A stretch of 64,000 bases of DNA from Lactuca virosa (GCA_928212115.1 CAKMRJ010005634.1:258087811-258151810), one strand, 5' to 3'. Shown: positions 35,819-47,460, counted from the stretch's first letter. Notes: generated from the sequence alone by a model not told the origin. Program-made: numbers and translations.

Positions 35819-36988
35819 ATAGTAATTACTTTTAAAATTAATTTATATTCATATAAGATTAAAATTTGGGGATAACACTTAAAAGTAACTATAACAACTC
35901 ACATGTTGAAATAGGTCACAGTATTCAAGAGAACTAAAAGATCCCTTAGAGAAGCTATTATGGCTCACCATATACATCAGGGTTGTGCGCAACTAAGATG
36001 TTGCAGACTTAGAGTGAGTGACTCCGCTTAGGTCCCCTTTCCTTAATTGGTTGAGTATTTGAGGCAGAAATACTCAGTCGACTGCCTGGTTCATCTTAAA
36101 TATTCATAACTTGTATATGACAGGCGATGGTAGTGGTACCAAGGAGGATTATGGTATAAAGTATCCCCACAGTTAATAGAGCACTTTTGTTCGTATGTAT
36201 GCGCACATAGCGGTACGATACGTAGGAGTGTTAACTTCAAATAGAAAATAGGAAACACGAGAACAGTTACGAAGAGTACATAGTTGAACATACTAGGAGT
36301 ACAGTATCGAGCATACCAGGGATACATCGTCGTTTATCAGACGTTTTCTTTTATTTGACCAAAACTTAATTCGGTAAAGAGTCCGTTGTTTTCATTCGTC
36401 ATGAATTGGCGTGGTCCTCACCATACTGAGTTCATATGTTTCTATCCCCTCGATCGGCAAGTTCTCGAAACTTTCGTCCTTCGTATAGAAAGTCCGACCT
36501 AAACCTCAGTTTTATCTTTCGTATTCTAAACCCCGTAGTACTCGTGCGAAGAGTACTTTGTCCTCCGAAGCCTTATCGTCAGATGTCCGCAGACCGTCAC
36601 GAAATACCGCTCGTCCAGCAGACCAAGTTTGAGCACAGAGGCTATGGACGAATACAGCCCACCTATTACTATTCAGTGTATACGCGAGGGTGGTATATGA
36701 TTATGATTACGCAGACTTAGTATGTGTGTTTCCGCCCTTTCTCCTGTTCCTCGTTGGGTTGTGGACCTGGGGCAGAGTCGCACATCCGACCGTCTTACTA
36801 ATCCTAATTATATACGGCTTGTATACACGAGGTGGTGATAGATGGACCAAGTATGAATCCGATCATGAACAGAAGGGCAAAGTTGCCAAGTCTACGAGTG
36901 AGTATTCTGCCAATCAGAAGAGAGCAACCCCAGTAGTAATGCTAAGAGAGCTAATTTCGGGACGAAATTCCATCTAACGGGGGGATGA
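35819..36988 (+). other. non-coding tail of Gypsy B with PPT
   Basis: This replaces pol. It contains a TTCCTCGTTGGGTTGTGG module (36747-36763) and a weaker one near 36042. It ends CGGGACGAAATTCCATCTAACGGGGGGATGA, which matches the Gypsy D 3' end style. No open frame with recognisable domains. Confidence 0.65.
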
Positions 36989-39900
36989 TGTGACAACCCG
37001 AAATTTTCATTCGTACAAACTCTACAGTCCAACACTTCAATTAAAAGTCAATTTCATTTCTGCTAATTTTTAGCCGGTTTAAAGTCCGTTTGAGTAATTT
37101 TATTAATTATTCATGAATCGAAAGGATAAAAGGAAGTGATTTCTAGAATATCGAGATAGCAATGGAACAACCAACACCGTAGTTAGGTGTTCACGGCCAA
37201 ACAAAGGGAGTTTGGGCCGTGAACTCTATCATGGCCGTGAACTCATGGCTTAGACATGACTTTACTCCCCAATTGGTTCATTTCTCACTTTCACCCTCAA
37301 GAACATTTACCTTTCTCTCTCAAGTAGCATCCCGTTCTTCACCCGATCTTCCGAAATCGTAAGTTTTTCTTGAGTTGATTTGTTGTTATACCCTATCACC
37401 TAGTGTTTATACATCATTTCATCCATTCATTATTGATTTTCATTTAGATCTTCAAAAACACCAAGAACACACACTAGTGTTCTTGGACCTTAAACACCCA
37501 ATCAAGCTTCTATCTTGTAAGTACACTTGCCCTAGCTTCTTGTGTGCTTAATATGAACTTGATAACACTTGAAAATCACCAAGAAACATAGGATCAAAGG
37601 AGTTTACGGCCAAGGGAGGTTCTTGGGCCGTAAACCCTTCTAAATGGGGTTAAATGAACCCTAGTCCCTTCCTAAGCCTAGGATACTAGTCTTGATCCTT
37701 CCTAGAAGTGTTTAAGACCTTAAACAACAATCAAAACATGTCCCCATAGGAGTTTACGGCCGTAAACACATAAGGATATGGTCCTTAGGCCGTAAACTCT
37801 ACAAAGCAGTCTTATTGTGCCCCTAATGCTTTCCTAAGGCTTGGACTTGATCATAGAAGGCTTGCCCTTGACTTATAAGACCTTAAATCACACAATGGCA
37901 CTTAGTACCATGGGTTTACGGCCGTAAACTCATGGGGGAAGTGACCTTAGGCCGTAAACTCCATAAGGAGTGGTCCTTGGGCCATAAACTCCAATGCCAT
38001 GCCATACAACCTTTCGATGCAACCCTTCGGTACCTATAACACTTGATCAAGGTGTTTCCTAGTCCCGGAAGGTGTTTCCTTTCATATAGTTGTTTATAAA
38101 CACTATATTCATGTCAATATGTGTCCTTATATGTCATTTAGGACTTATTGTGTCTCGGGACTTCATTCGTAGAACTTCTCATCCTTACACGCATACCCGT
38201 TTGAATCACCCACATCAGGTGAGTTCATACCCCGTAATGAATCTTTTAGCTATTTTAACTATTTTAAGCGGGAATACAAGTTGAAAACAATGATAATTGT
38301 GTAAATGTTTGTTATAAACATCTTTCAAAATGTTACTTATGTCACTTATAAGTTGTCAAAACATTTCAAAACTCTTTTAAAGTTATGTTACTTTTTAGTT
38401 ATACAAAACTCTGTTTTAAAGTACAAGCATAACTTAGTAGATAAATGAGTCTTTTCAATAACAGTCCAAGTAGAACATTAGTAAGCTATAATATGTATAG
38501 TTTAGGAGAATGCTATTCATTACTTCTAGTACAATGAAGCACCCAAAGAGACAATACCATAACAGAACATACAGTGAAGAGAATCAAACAATACCATACA
38601 GAGAGAACACACAATAAAGAGAAACAAACAGAACAAACAAGTTAGGTTGCTATAGCATGAGAACACATACAGGATCTAATTATACCAATGAATCACTAAC
38701 TCATTGTTTTAAACAAAAGGTGATAGTTATATTGGGTATACATGATCATATAACTTTAATGTGAATTACACGGCTTGCAAGAATTTGCAGAGGTTGCGTT
38801 TAGTACCCTTAATCTCTTGATAGGGAGAGCGTCTAGTAGGGGTTCTAGCCTTCACATTATGACCGTAATAAAACAAATATGTTTTTAGGTTATTAGTGCA
38901 TCCGCATGTCATTATAAACGACAACTGTGTACTTACATTTCCCATTACTTTCATAAAGTGACAGTACCACTTGAAAGTCAAACTTAAACTATTTTCGAGT
39001 CAAGATAGTTATAAACTAGGGAAAATATACATTTTTACAAACGACAAAGGGAACAGTCGAGTCTAGCACATAACGGAAGATGCCTTGGTAGAAGGTTGCG
39101 ATTAAAAGATAGGACCATAATGCTAGTCTTATGATTCCTTAATATATACATCACAGGATACATATATACCAATAGGGTCCGACAGCTAATAGGATGTGTG
39201 CTCTCCGCTTCATTTCCTGTTCCTCGTTGGGTTGTGGGCTTGGAATGGATTCACCCAATCTATTATCTACCCGATTCTATATACATGTATGCTTAGTATA
39301 CATTAAGTCATCATAAGGGTACCAGGTATGGGTCAGGTTATAGGACACAGAGTCAAACATAGTTTTTCTAGTACAAAACATACTTTCCAAAATCAGTACT
39401 TTTGGTATACAAAACTAGAAACTTCCCAGTAAAGGGTTTAATCCATTTTATTAGACCAGTACAATTTAAAAGACCTTAGGTGAGTAACTCTATAATACCG
39501 TAGTTTATACACCATGTTTATATATAAAACTAATACCCAATAGGTAGTTGGATGTGTGTTTTCCGCCTTACTCCATGTTCCTCGTTGGGTTGTGGGCTTA
39601 GGGTAGATTCATTCAATTAACTTTCTATCCGATATTAGGTTATATATAGCAGTATAAACTAAGCTATTATAAAAGTAGTCACTATTTTACTATAAGAAAT
39701 ATAGGTTTTCTTAAACAACTTTTCATTACATATAAAGGAACCATTACAATTAACTCCATGAGTAACAAGTGAATACACCAGGGTTATATATGACAATGAT
39801 CTAACAACCAATGGGATGTGTGCTATCCGCCTTAATTTCTTTTCCTCGTTGGGTTGTGAGCTTAGGGCAGATGCGCACAATCGATTGTTTGTTTACTCTG

Positions 39901-40392
39901 AGTCTTATATAACTTGTACCCACTTAGTACCCATAGAAAGGCTTGTAGTGACATTTTACTTAACTTTCGTTCATGTAGGAAATATATGATTTTCTAGAGG
40001 AACAGACGAACTTTCCAAAACAGAACTTACATTTTCAACACCATTTTACATATACATTTTTAACAACACTTTACACTTACTTACGTCACTAAACTCTTAT
40101 GAAGTCACCAGCTTAATTGCTGATCAACTCTTTCAAATAACTTGTATTCTCAGGAGACTATTAGATAGGTGCTCGTGCTGGAGATTCAGAAGATGAAGCA
40201 TTATAGCTTCAAGTCTTGTTTTGTTATTTGTGTATGAATTCTATGTTCTGTGAACACACACATTGTAAACACTTTTCTTTCGAAATGAAATGGTTGTCCA
40301 TTACTTGCTTACCATATACATATCTCGTGATACTAAACATGACGTCCTCCGCCCCAGAACGTTTCCGCCGTTCTTGGTTTTGGGGTGTGACA
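36989..40392 (+). repeat. 3' LTR of Gypsy B (full length)
   Basis: 3404 bp, TGTGACAACCCG...GGGGTGTGACA. It carries a TTTACGGCCGTAAA-type palindrome array (37190-37990), a predicted intron 38219-40153 and three TTCCTCGTTGGGTTGTGG modules (about 39220, 39580, 39843). Confidence 0.9.
38219..40153 (+). other. predicted intron in the Gypsy B 3' LTR
   Basis: Donor CATCAG|GTGAGTTCATACCCC. Acceptor CTTGTATTCTCAG|GAG. Hairpin CAGC-TTAATT-GCTG at 40109-40122, with CTGAT about 30 nt before the AG. Inferred. Confidence 0.55.
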
Positions 40393-40600
40393 CTTACCTA
40401 GTTGTTTATGTTTTTAGGTTCTATCGTTGATCGTGAGAAGGCGAATGCAGGACTGTACACACTCATCAACAATATTGAGGATTCCGCGTTTCCTATATTA
40501 CTCTGATTTTCGATAAATGTATTTTGGAATAAACGTTTTTTCTTAATAATAGATTTATAATTAGAGAGTTTTGCCTTATTTAAAAATGAAGTTTTTTTGG
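40393..40600 (+). repeat. remnant of an older Gypsy LTR tail right of Gypsy B
   Basis: GTTTTTAG|GTTCT, then GAGAAGGCGAATGCAGGAC and TACACAC...ACTCTGAT, resembles the tail of the Gypsy C LTR (49434-49530). Together with 23546-23667 it suggests that Gypsy B inserted into an older LTR. Confidence 0.5.
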
Positions 40601-40859
40601 ACTGAATGAGTACAAAAACAAAAATGACTTATTTTGAAACAAAAAAATATTAAAGACTAAATGTGTATAAAAATATCAAGGACTAAATGTGTACAAAATG
40701 AAAAATATATTACCCTATTAAGTCATTTCTCCCGCCTAACCTGGAGTATGACTGAATGTGTACAGTTTAACAAGTTGAAGGGGTAAATATAGACAAAAAA
40801 AACTCAGTAACCAAATATGTACAAATCCAATAATATATTACCTTTTAAGTTATTATCCC
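40601..40859. repeat. right TIR of the MULE-type shell
   Basis: Inverted copy of 23289-23545, ending AAGTTATTATCCC at 40859 and followed by the TSD tttcattac. Confidence 0.75.
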
Positions 40860-40868
40860 TTTCATTAC

Positions 40869-41719
40869 ACAGAAAAGTGGTCGTTCCGGTAATTATCCTA
40901 TTTTAACATGTACAAGGCATTGCCATATTTGTTTTATAAACAAGTATATGAAATTAAATCGAAATATAATAAAATAGGTTATTATCTTGCAATAAAATAA
41001 TTTTGAAGTTGTTTTGTCCGGAGGTAAATAAAAGGAAGAGGCAAGAGGCAAGAGGCAAGAGCCAAGAGGGGGCGGATGGTGGAGATAGGGGGCTGCCGGG
41101 CTGGGGCAGAGGCAACGCAGCAAAGCAAAGCTGTCACCGGCAACACTGCCTGACACTATTTATATTCGTATAAAGTGTCACCATCATTTCACATATTACA
41201 AAACTGTTTTAATTATTATTTTAATACACAAAATAACCGTCAATTATTTATTCAATGAATTTGTACTTTTAATTATCTCGTCTGGCAAAACCAGCTGAGA
41301 TAACATGCCTCTTTTAAATTACATATATCCAAATTATTATATTATATTAAACCAGATTCCTTTACCGACAACATTATATTTTGCATTCAGTAACCCCATT
41401 TATCAAACAGACGTTTCATTATTAAATTACAAAAATAAATAAATAAATAAATAAAAATAAAAAGTTATGTTTGAAGACTGGGAAGAATCTGATTCTAACA
41501 TTAGGAATTAGCGGTGAAAAGAAATCAACAAAAATAGATACATGATTCAACAAAAAGAGAAAGTTAAAATGCAATGGAACATATGCTAGAGCTAGATGCC
41601 TAAAGCTATCCTACGCTAACGCCATTGATTGATTGCTGCAGGTAATGGACTCAGAACACTAAAAAAAAGTGAAAACAGTTATCAAGAGGATCAAATTATA
41701 CCGATTACTGAATGCTGAA
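40869..41719. other. intergenic, downstream side of the DUF1645-like gene
   Basis: AT-rich DNA with a short AGGCAAG tandem (41035-41075) and an AAAT-type run (41428-41462). No gene supported. It presumably includes the 3' UTR of the gene ending at 41720. Confidence 0.5.
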
Positions 41720-42967
41720 TTAAGAACAATCTGTTCGAGACTTTCCGGCGAATCGTTGACTACGGTTTGCTCCGCCGTTACTACTTGTACTAGAACATTC
41801 CCGTTTCTGCTGGGAGGAGAATATCGGAAACCCAAACATACCGCCGGACTTGGATGAACCTCTAAGGGAACAAACCGGAACGTTTAGAACCGGTGTGACT
41901 CTCACATTGGCGGAATATGACCTCTCCATTCCTCTATGTTTGAATCTAGGTCCACCGATTAAGCTACTTGGACTACTCGAACTTCGCTCCAAGCTATGGA
42001 AAACGATTTTTCCTGAGGAGTTCATTCGTGGACTATCGACTGACACGCCACGGGCGGTGGTGATTGCGGAGTCCGATGAACGACGCATCGTGCTTCGGCC
42101 AACGCGCGTTGATGCTCTTAATTCCGTTGACTGTGTCCTCGTTTTTACCATTCTAGTTTTTGGACGACTGCTAGGGTTTGCGTGCAAGTTCACTTTCCCA
42201 GGCTTATCGGAATCGAGAGAGAGACGGGGAAGATCGTCGAGATCGTGACTGGAAGAAGAGGAAGAAAGAGATGGGCGCGAAGAGACAGACACAGATTCGT
42301 TATCTGTATCCCTGAGTAACGGAAGGTTAACAGACGAATCGTTTGAAGATTTTGAACTTCTGTGAAGAAAATGTCTAATAGACTTTGTTGCTCCGGTCGC
42401 GTTGTGCGAAGACGCTAACGATGTCCGTTTGTTGTTGTCTTGTTTAGCATTGTTGTTGCTGCTTTGGTAAAGCTTTCCGAAACCGAGAAGCTCTTTCCAC
42501 CTGCTCGAACACCTCGGCGCCCTAGGGGAAAGCAAGTAGGGATCGGAAGCAAAGGCGTCGTCCATTCTCCGGTGAGACCTCGGAGTATCTGGAGAGGACA
42601 TTATCGTTGTTGTCGACGAAGCAACTTCCTGGCGGATCACTGACAAATGCAGCGGAATAAGTTTACCGTCGGAGAACAACTCGTCGGCGGGAAGCATCAT
42701 AACCGGATCTTCAAGACTGAACTGAAAACCATCAAACTCGTTTGGATCTGATTCCTCCGGCAGATCTGCAAGCTCCTTCGCCGGAGAAGAAAACCTCTTT
42801 GTCTTGGATTTGGATGTATCTCCATCTGTGATTTCACGGCCTAATGAGAAACGAGGCTTCAACCAACCGTATGAAGAGTAAGTCTGTGAACGTTCCAATA
42901 AATTCTCAGGCGACATCCCGATGCTATTTACGCAAGCGGAAGCCATAAATTGCTCTGAGAAACTCAA
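41720..42967 (-). CDS. uncharacterised serine-rich plant protein, DUF1645-like
   Basis: 415 codons, intronless and intact. The protein is hydrophilic and Ser/Arg-rich, with no signal peptide or membrane segment seen. Notable parts: MASACVNSIGMSP (residues 8-20), YGWLKPRFSLGRE (33-45), an acidic stretch leading to FDGFQFSLEDP and the LPADELFSDGKLIPL block (92-106), a SSRWKELLGFGKLYQ segment (154-168), poly-Ser at about 228-240, and a MFGFPIF tail motif. The ADE[LI]F.DGK.. block followed by a basic WK.LL segment is what I associate with the plant DUF1645 group, whose biochemical role is unknown to me. Met-8 is an alternative start and aligns better with MASACVN-type relatives. It is the only convincing host gene in the window. 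Antisense frames across it are shadows. Confidence 0.85.
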   Translation of the reverse strand: MSFSEQFMASACVNSIGMSPENLLERSQTYSSYGWLKPRFSLGREITDGDTSKSKTKRFSSPAKELADLPEESDPNEFDGFQFSLEDPVMMLPADELFSDGKLIPLHLSVIRQEVASSTTTIMSSPDTPRSHRRMDDAFASDPYLLSPRAPRCSSRWKELLGFGKLYQSSNNNAKQDNNKRTSLASSHNATGATKSIRHFLHRSSKSSNDSSVNLPLLRDTDNESVSVSSRPSLSSSSSSHDLDDLPRLSLDSDKPGKVNLHANPSSRPKTRMVKTRTQSTELRASTRVGRSTMRRSSDSAITTARGVSVDSPRMNSSGKIVFHSLERSSSSPSSLIGGPRFKHRGMERSYSANVRVTPVLNVPVCSLRGSSKSGGMFGFPIFSSQQKRECSSTSSNGGANRSQRFAGKSRTDCS

Positions 42968-43200
42968 TGATACACTGTTGGAGGAGTGGGAAACGCTGAA
43001 AGTTTGAAATGCGTGAAGGAGATCTAGAATGTAGATAGAGACGTTAGGGAAATTGACGGTGGATAGCTAGGGTTTATCAGTGTCAATTGATATAAATAAA
43101 GAAGAAGATGATATGGGGTCCACATGCGATGATGTGGCTCCAACCTTTCTGCATAATAAGTCCAAAAAAGCAAAAAATAAAAATAATTGCGATAATAATA
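42968..43200 (-). promoter_or_regulatory. putative promoter/5' UTR of the DUF1645-like gene
   Basis: A TATTTATATC-like AT box (minus strand, about 43089-43098) lies ~125 bp before the start codon. A CCACAT...ATGTGG inverted pair lies near 43118-43138. Both are weak single-site signals. Confidence 0.25.
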
Positions 43201-43558
43201 AAGAAAGGAGTGTTTTGTTGGAGAGGAAGGTACATGGGAAGTATCTATGGCCATTTTTACTTAAATTCTCCCACATGGATATGCATATGCATGCCTCTTT
43301 TATTGTTGTTTTTTTCTTAAATAATAGTTTTCTATTAAATTTCCATTAATATTTTGTTTATTACCAAGAATAATTAGTTGTCTCCTGAGTGATTTTATTT
43401 TTCTTGTCATAATCACTAAATAAATTATTCCTTTCAGTCAGTAATTACCTGTAAATATCACATTTGATCTTGTTTTCAATCGTAGTCACATAACAAATAT
43501 TTAATATTACATCATTCTAAACAATAATAGTAAATTAAAGTTATTTGTTTGTTAATTT
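43201..43558. other. intergenic, upstream of the DUF1645-like gene
   Basis: AT-rich, with no recognised gene or repeat. Confidence 0.5.
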
Positions 43559-43572
43559 AGATATTTTATACC

Positions 43573-43696
43573 AAAGGGCTTCTAGCCTAGCAGTATCCAG
43601 TGTTGTCATCCCTCCTTGAGGTTGAGGGTTCAAGTCCCGTGAGAGACATAGGTGGAAATTTAGGAGTAGTGTATTTAGATTTGTTGTTAAAAAAAA
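43573..43696 (+). mobile_element. tRNA-derived SINE
   Basis: About 124 bp. Pol III box A-like TAGCCTAGCAGT (43583-43594) and box B GGGTTCAAGTCCCG (43626-43639), then a tail ending in oligo-A (43689-43696). It is flanked by a near-perfect direct repeat agatattttatacc (43559-43572) and agatattttatatcc (43697-43711). The boxes, A tail and long TSD together identify a SINE made by L1-type target-primed insertion. Confidence 0.85.
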
Positions 43697-43711
43697 AGAT
43701 ATTTTATATCC

Positions 43712-45149
43712 CAGAACTATAGTTTATTATTCTGTAAAACAAATTCAATTATCAATTCATTTTTTATAAATGTTTATAATGCAGATCTCACTCTAATTCT
43801 TTGTTTACTTTGGTGTTGGTTGTATTAATATATATGCATTATTTTTATAAGTGCCGAGTTTATGACTTTTGAAGGACATTTAGTAAACTTAAACCAGCTA
43901 GTACTAGTAACCCTTCTTATATCTCAATGGCTCTCTATTAAATGACAAAACTTAAATTAGTAGCCCTTCTTATATCTCAATGGCTCTTTACTAGTGACAG
44001 TCGATTTGAAATGTATGCTTGTTTTGGAAAGTTTCCATTGCCACTTTAATGTTAGTAGAGAAGCATATCATCTTTCATATACTTATATAGATGTGGTATA
44101 TTTTCTTTGTGACTTGATTTATAAGGTAGCATGATAGTATCTCACAAATATCACACTTATAATAGAAAAATGACTTAAGATGGTAATTAAGTTTCAAAAT
44201 TCTTAAAAAAATATTATTCAAGTTTAACTACTACAAAAAATACCCGTTTAACTCAAACGCGAGACTTGCATCTCTTTGATGGCCTGGTAGTTTTTTCAAG
44301 TGAACCATTTATAAGACCTACAATACACATAACATACATGGTAGCTAAGAAGACAGATTTCATCAATCTAAACACCTAAATTATTAGAGAACAATTCTGA
44401 TAAAATTTGGTTAACCAAGCATATTAAACATATGCCTTTTTATTTAGTAAGTGTGCCCCCAAAACCCAAAAGTATCTAGATTGTTGGTGCAAGTACTTCG
44501 AATTCACATTTAATGGTTACTTGACAATCTCGTATTTGTTTTAATGATAATTATGGTCGGTTTGTTGATTTTGAAGGTCATGTATGAAAAAAAAATGAAA
44601 AATAGGTCTCAAAAATTTCGGATTAGCAACAGATAGGGATATAATAGCGACATATTAGTGAAAAAGTAATGACGAATAGTGAACGAATTAGCGATAGATT
44701 AGTGATAACGCATGCCCTATGCAATCGCACATCCCGCATGTGTTCAGGATCGGCCCTGATGATAACACCCTAAAACCTTATTTATATTGATATCTAACAA
44801 GTAACAACTTCATTGTATTTCCCTTAAATTGCATTAAACATATACCAAATAAATACAAGGTAACAATAATGTGAAGTGTATCAGGGTGTCACTTTCAAAC
44901 GTTAGATTAAACTAAATGCTTGAAAAGTAAATTACAATAATATGCAATCAACCATAGGAATAGAAGACTTAGAACCGCTTCATCTCTACACCAATAAATT
45001 GTTAGTTCTTTTATGCGTTTTCTATAATGACTTCGTATCTACAAAACAAAGTTAGTAATAAACGGAATGTTGAAGCTCGTGGTGGACATGATTCCTTTAA
45101 AAAGATTCATCGTTTGTTTCCAGGGTACTACAACTGAAGCAGTGTAAAA
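43712..45149. other. AT-rich intergenic DNA with a short direct repeat
   Basis: A 29-bp segment around CCCTTCTTATATCTCAATGG occurs at 43906-43934 and 43959-43987, 53 bp apart. From about 44757, TGATAACACCCTAAAACC resembles the inner edge of a minus-strand LTR but has no partner. No gene supported. Confidence 0.45.
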
Positions 45150-45833
45150 TGTTGGATTAGACCACTTTCCTGAAAAATTCGTTAGGAAATATATGAAGAG
45201 AGAAGGAGAAAAGAGTATTCGTTCAGGTGTATTCGAATGAGAAGCATATGTCTCCTTATATACTGATATATGTAAGTATATTCATTAATTCAAAATTAAA
45301 TGAGTTAATTATGCATTAATCTCACAGTAAATGCATCAGTCACAAAGTTATAATAGGGACAAAAATGGTAAAGTTCTGGGAAAAATACATGGCTTGCACG
45401 AGCCTAGAATTTCGAAGTTGCATTTGTGTCTGCAAGTCGCGCCAAAAATGGTAAAGTTCTGGGAAAAATACATGGCTTGCACGAGCCTAGAATTTCGAAG
45501 TTGCATTTGTGTCTGCAAGTCGCGCCCACACACGAGTTTGGTGATTTTTGTCTACAAAACCCATAATTTGCAACCCCCTGCATACACATAGGTCTTGGAG
45601 TAAAATAATACAAAGCAGCTTGTAAGCCTTTACACTACCATGGACATAAACCCACTAAGAGTTTTCTTTTTACTCCTATGTGGGACACATTTCCATGCCC
45701 ATTTGTTTTGCTAAGTATTATTCCAAATACTCAACTTTGAGTATAAATATCGCATTCACTCATTCTTTATTTTTGGACACAACATATATGGTTTCGAAGC
45801 TCTCACCGAGGAGTTCATAACCCACTAAGGATT

Positions 45834-45874
<41 letters not shown>

Positions 45875-45922
45875 GTGTCCAAGTTTAATAAAACTACATA
45901 ATTCTTATTAACTTTTCCAACA
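45150..45922 (-). repeat. 3' LTR of Copia C
   Basis: 773 bp. It contains a perfect 83-bp tandem duplication and an (AT)n tract at 45837-45871. Confidence 0.8.
45361..45526. repeat. perfect 83-bp tandem duplication
   Basis: Two identical copies, 45361-45443 and 45444-45526, each starting AAAAATGGTAAAGTTCTGGG. No differences seen, so the duplication is recent. Confidence 0.95.
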
Positions 45923-46557
45923 ATCCTCCACATAAATGTTGATCGGTCTCTACACATAAAATATTCATACAAAATTTCCAATAGTTAAATCTTGCATAGG
46001 ATAGGTAGGTCTTACCATTTAAACCATCCCTTACGGACTATAATTAATCTCGTAGTTGTTAGTAGACACGATATTCTTGAACCGGGCTGCCATTTATATA
46101 AACGACAGTATAATTCACACAAGAGTCTTCCTAAAAAGGGCATATATGTATCGCCATGTTCGTTATGGTCATGAAACGTAACATGCTTCTGCAAGAGCTC
46201 TTAGAACCTAGGCCCCCATAACTCCTTTTGAAGCGACCCCACTTCTCTCTCACATAAGTGATTCAAATAATCATTAAAAGCCATATTCTTAGCCTAACTT
46301 GTCACTAATAATAGAAATGGACTAGGAAGTTTATTAACACCCCACCCGACAGTGACCTCCCTCACTCATACAACTAGGTTGTCCTTTTAAACTCATATCT
46401 TGGGATCTCCATTCTTCTGGGTAAGGTTTCCTTTGTGTGAATTTATTCATTCAAAGGGCTTTAGTCATATTCCTCTCAATGAATTATAAACTACCTATAT
46501 ACTCAAACCTTTTGTAAGCGGATCCGCAATGTTATCTTTTAACTTCACATAGTAAAT

Positions 46558-46930
46558 TTAGATAACTCCTATAGAGATTAGTTGTCGTATTGTTTTATGT
46601 TTACGTCTAATGTGCCTTGACTTCCCATCATACATTGTACTTTGAGCTCTTTCGATTGCCGACGTATTAGGGTTAGGCCATCTAGGAATGTCCTCCACAA
46701 ACTGACGTAACCACTCCACCTCTTCACCACATATATCTAGGGCAATAAATTTTGATTCCATCGTATACCTGGCTATAACAGTTTTTTTTATGATTTCCAA
46801 TATATAGCCGCACCTCCAAGTGTAAACATATAACCACTTATAGATCTAGAATCTTTTATATCAAATATCTGATTTACATCGTTGTATTATTTAGGTATAG
46901 TTGGATGTATGCCATAATGAAATCCATACT

Positions 46931-47013
<83 letters not shown>

Positions 47014-47460
47014 ACTGCCTTAACACTCTAGTAATGCTCTTCCATTGTTCAGAATTGGGTTTACTAGTATATCTACTTATCTTGTTTATAGCATATGCTA
47101 AGTTAGGTCTAGTGCAATTCATTAGATACATCAGACTGCCAATGATTATTGAATATTCCACTTGTGCAACACTCTCTCCTCTATTTTTATATAAATGTTG
47201 ACTAGTATCAACAGGAGTTCTATCTATTCTCGTATCTCCCTTAGCAAACGTTTTAAGAATCTTATCCATATAATGTGTTTGACTTAATATCAAGCCATCC
47301 TAGGTTCTCATGATCTTGACTCCAAGAATCACATCAGCTAAACCCATGTCTTTCATGTCGAACTTAGATCTTAACATATCCTTAGTTGACCTTATCATCT
47401 TTTCATCACTTCTAATGATAAGCATATCATCAACATACAAACTTAGGATAACATAACTAT
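46558..47460 (-). pseudogene. Copia C reverse transcriptase/RNase H fragment
   Basis: From 47460 the frame reads VILSLYVDDMLIIRSDEKMI (YVDD catalytic box), then MKDMGLADVILGVKI. It continues in the 47293 frame with LSQTHYMDKILKTF and IGSLMYLMNCTRPNLAYAI, then enters an (AC)n(AT)n tract. RNase H words follow at 46800-46558 (MESKFIALDICGEEVEWLR, SRHIRRKHKTIRQLI). The microsatellite and several shifts break it. Confidence 0.85.
46929..47011. repeat. (AC)n(AT)n microsatellite inside Copia C RT
   Basis: A compound tract, about ten AC units then about 31 AT units. It interrupts conserved RT/RNase H coding between two recognisable motifs. Confidence 0.95.

Larger units (their letters stand above)
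23668..40392 (+). mobile_element. Gypsy B: gag-only Ty3/Gypsy derivative, split by Copia B
   Basis: Plus-strand element with a truncated 5' LTR (23668-25824), a PBS TGGTATTAGAGC (25828-25839), a leader, gag (26947 onward, split at 27330/35004), a 1.15-kb non-coding tail, a PPT ctaacggggggatga (36974-36988) and a full 3' LTR (36989-40392). No protease, RT, RNase H or integrase is present between gag and the PPT, so it depended on another element for movement. Where they overlap the two LTRs are nearly identical. The base composition and PPT/LTR edge match Gypsy D (63405-63435), a likely relative. Confidence 0.85.
23280..40868. mobile_element. Mutator-like (MULE-type) shell enclosing nested retrotransposons
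   Basis: Long inverted repeats at 23289-23545 and 40601-40859 begin GGGATAATGACTTAAAAGGG and its near-identical partner. They are flanked by a 9-bp duplication, tttcattat (23280-23288) and tttcattac (40860-40868), with one mismatch. Long TIRs plus 9-bp TSDs are typical of Mutator-like elements. No mudrA-type transposase is present. Between the TIRs lie old LTR scraps, Gypsy B and Copia B. Without these insertions the shell would be only about 0.8 kb, so it is non-autonomous. Confidence 0.65.

Noticed and set aside
41850..42248. 132-codon frame antisense to the DUF1645-like gene, and 42440-42643
   Set aside because: Shadow frames in GC-richer coding DNA on the opposite strand; no independent support.
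43583..43639. Possible tRNA gene from box A and box B
   Set aside because: No cloverleaf can be drawn. The A-rich tail and flanking TSD mark it as a SINE.
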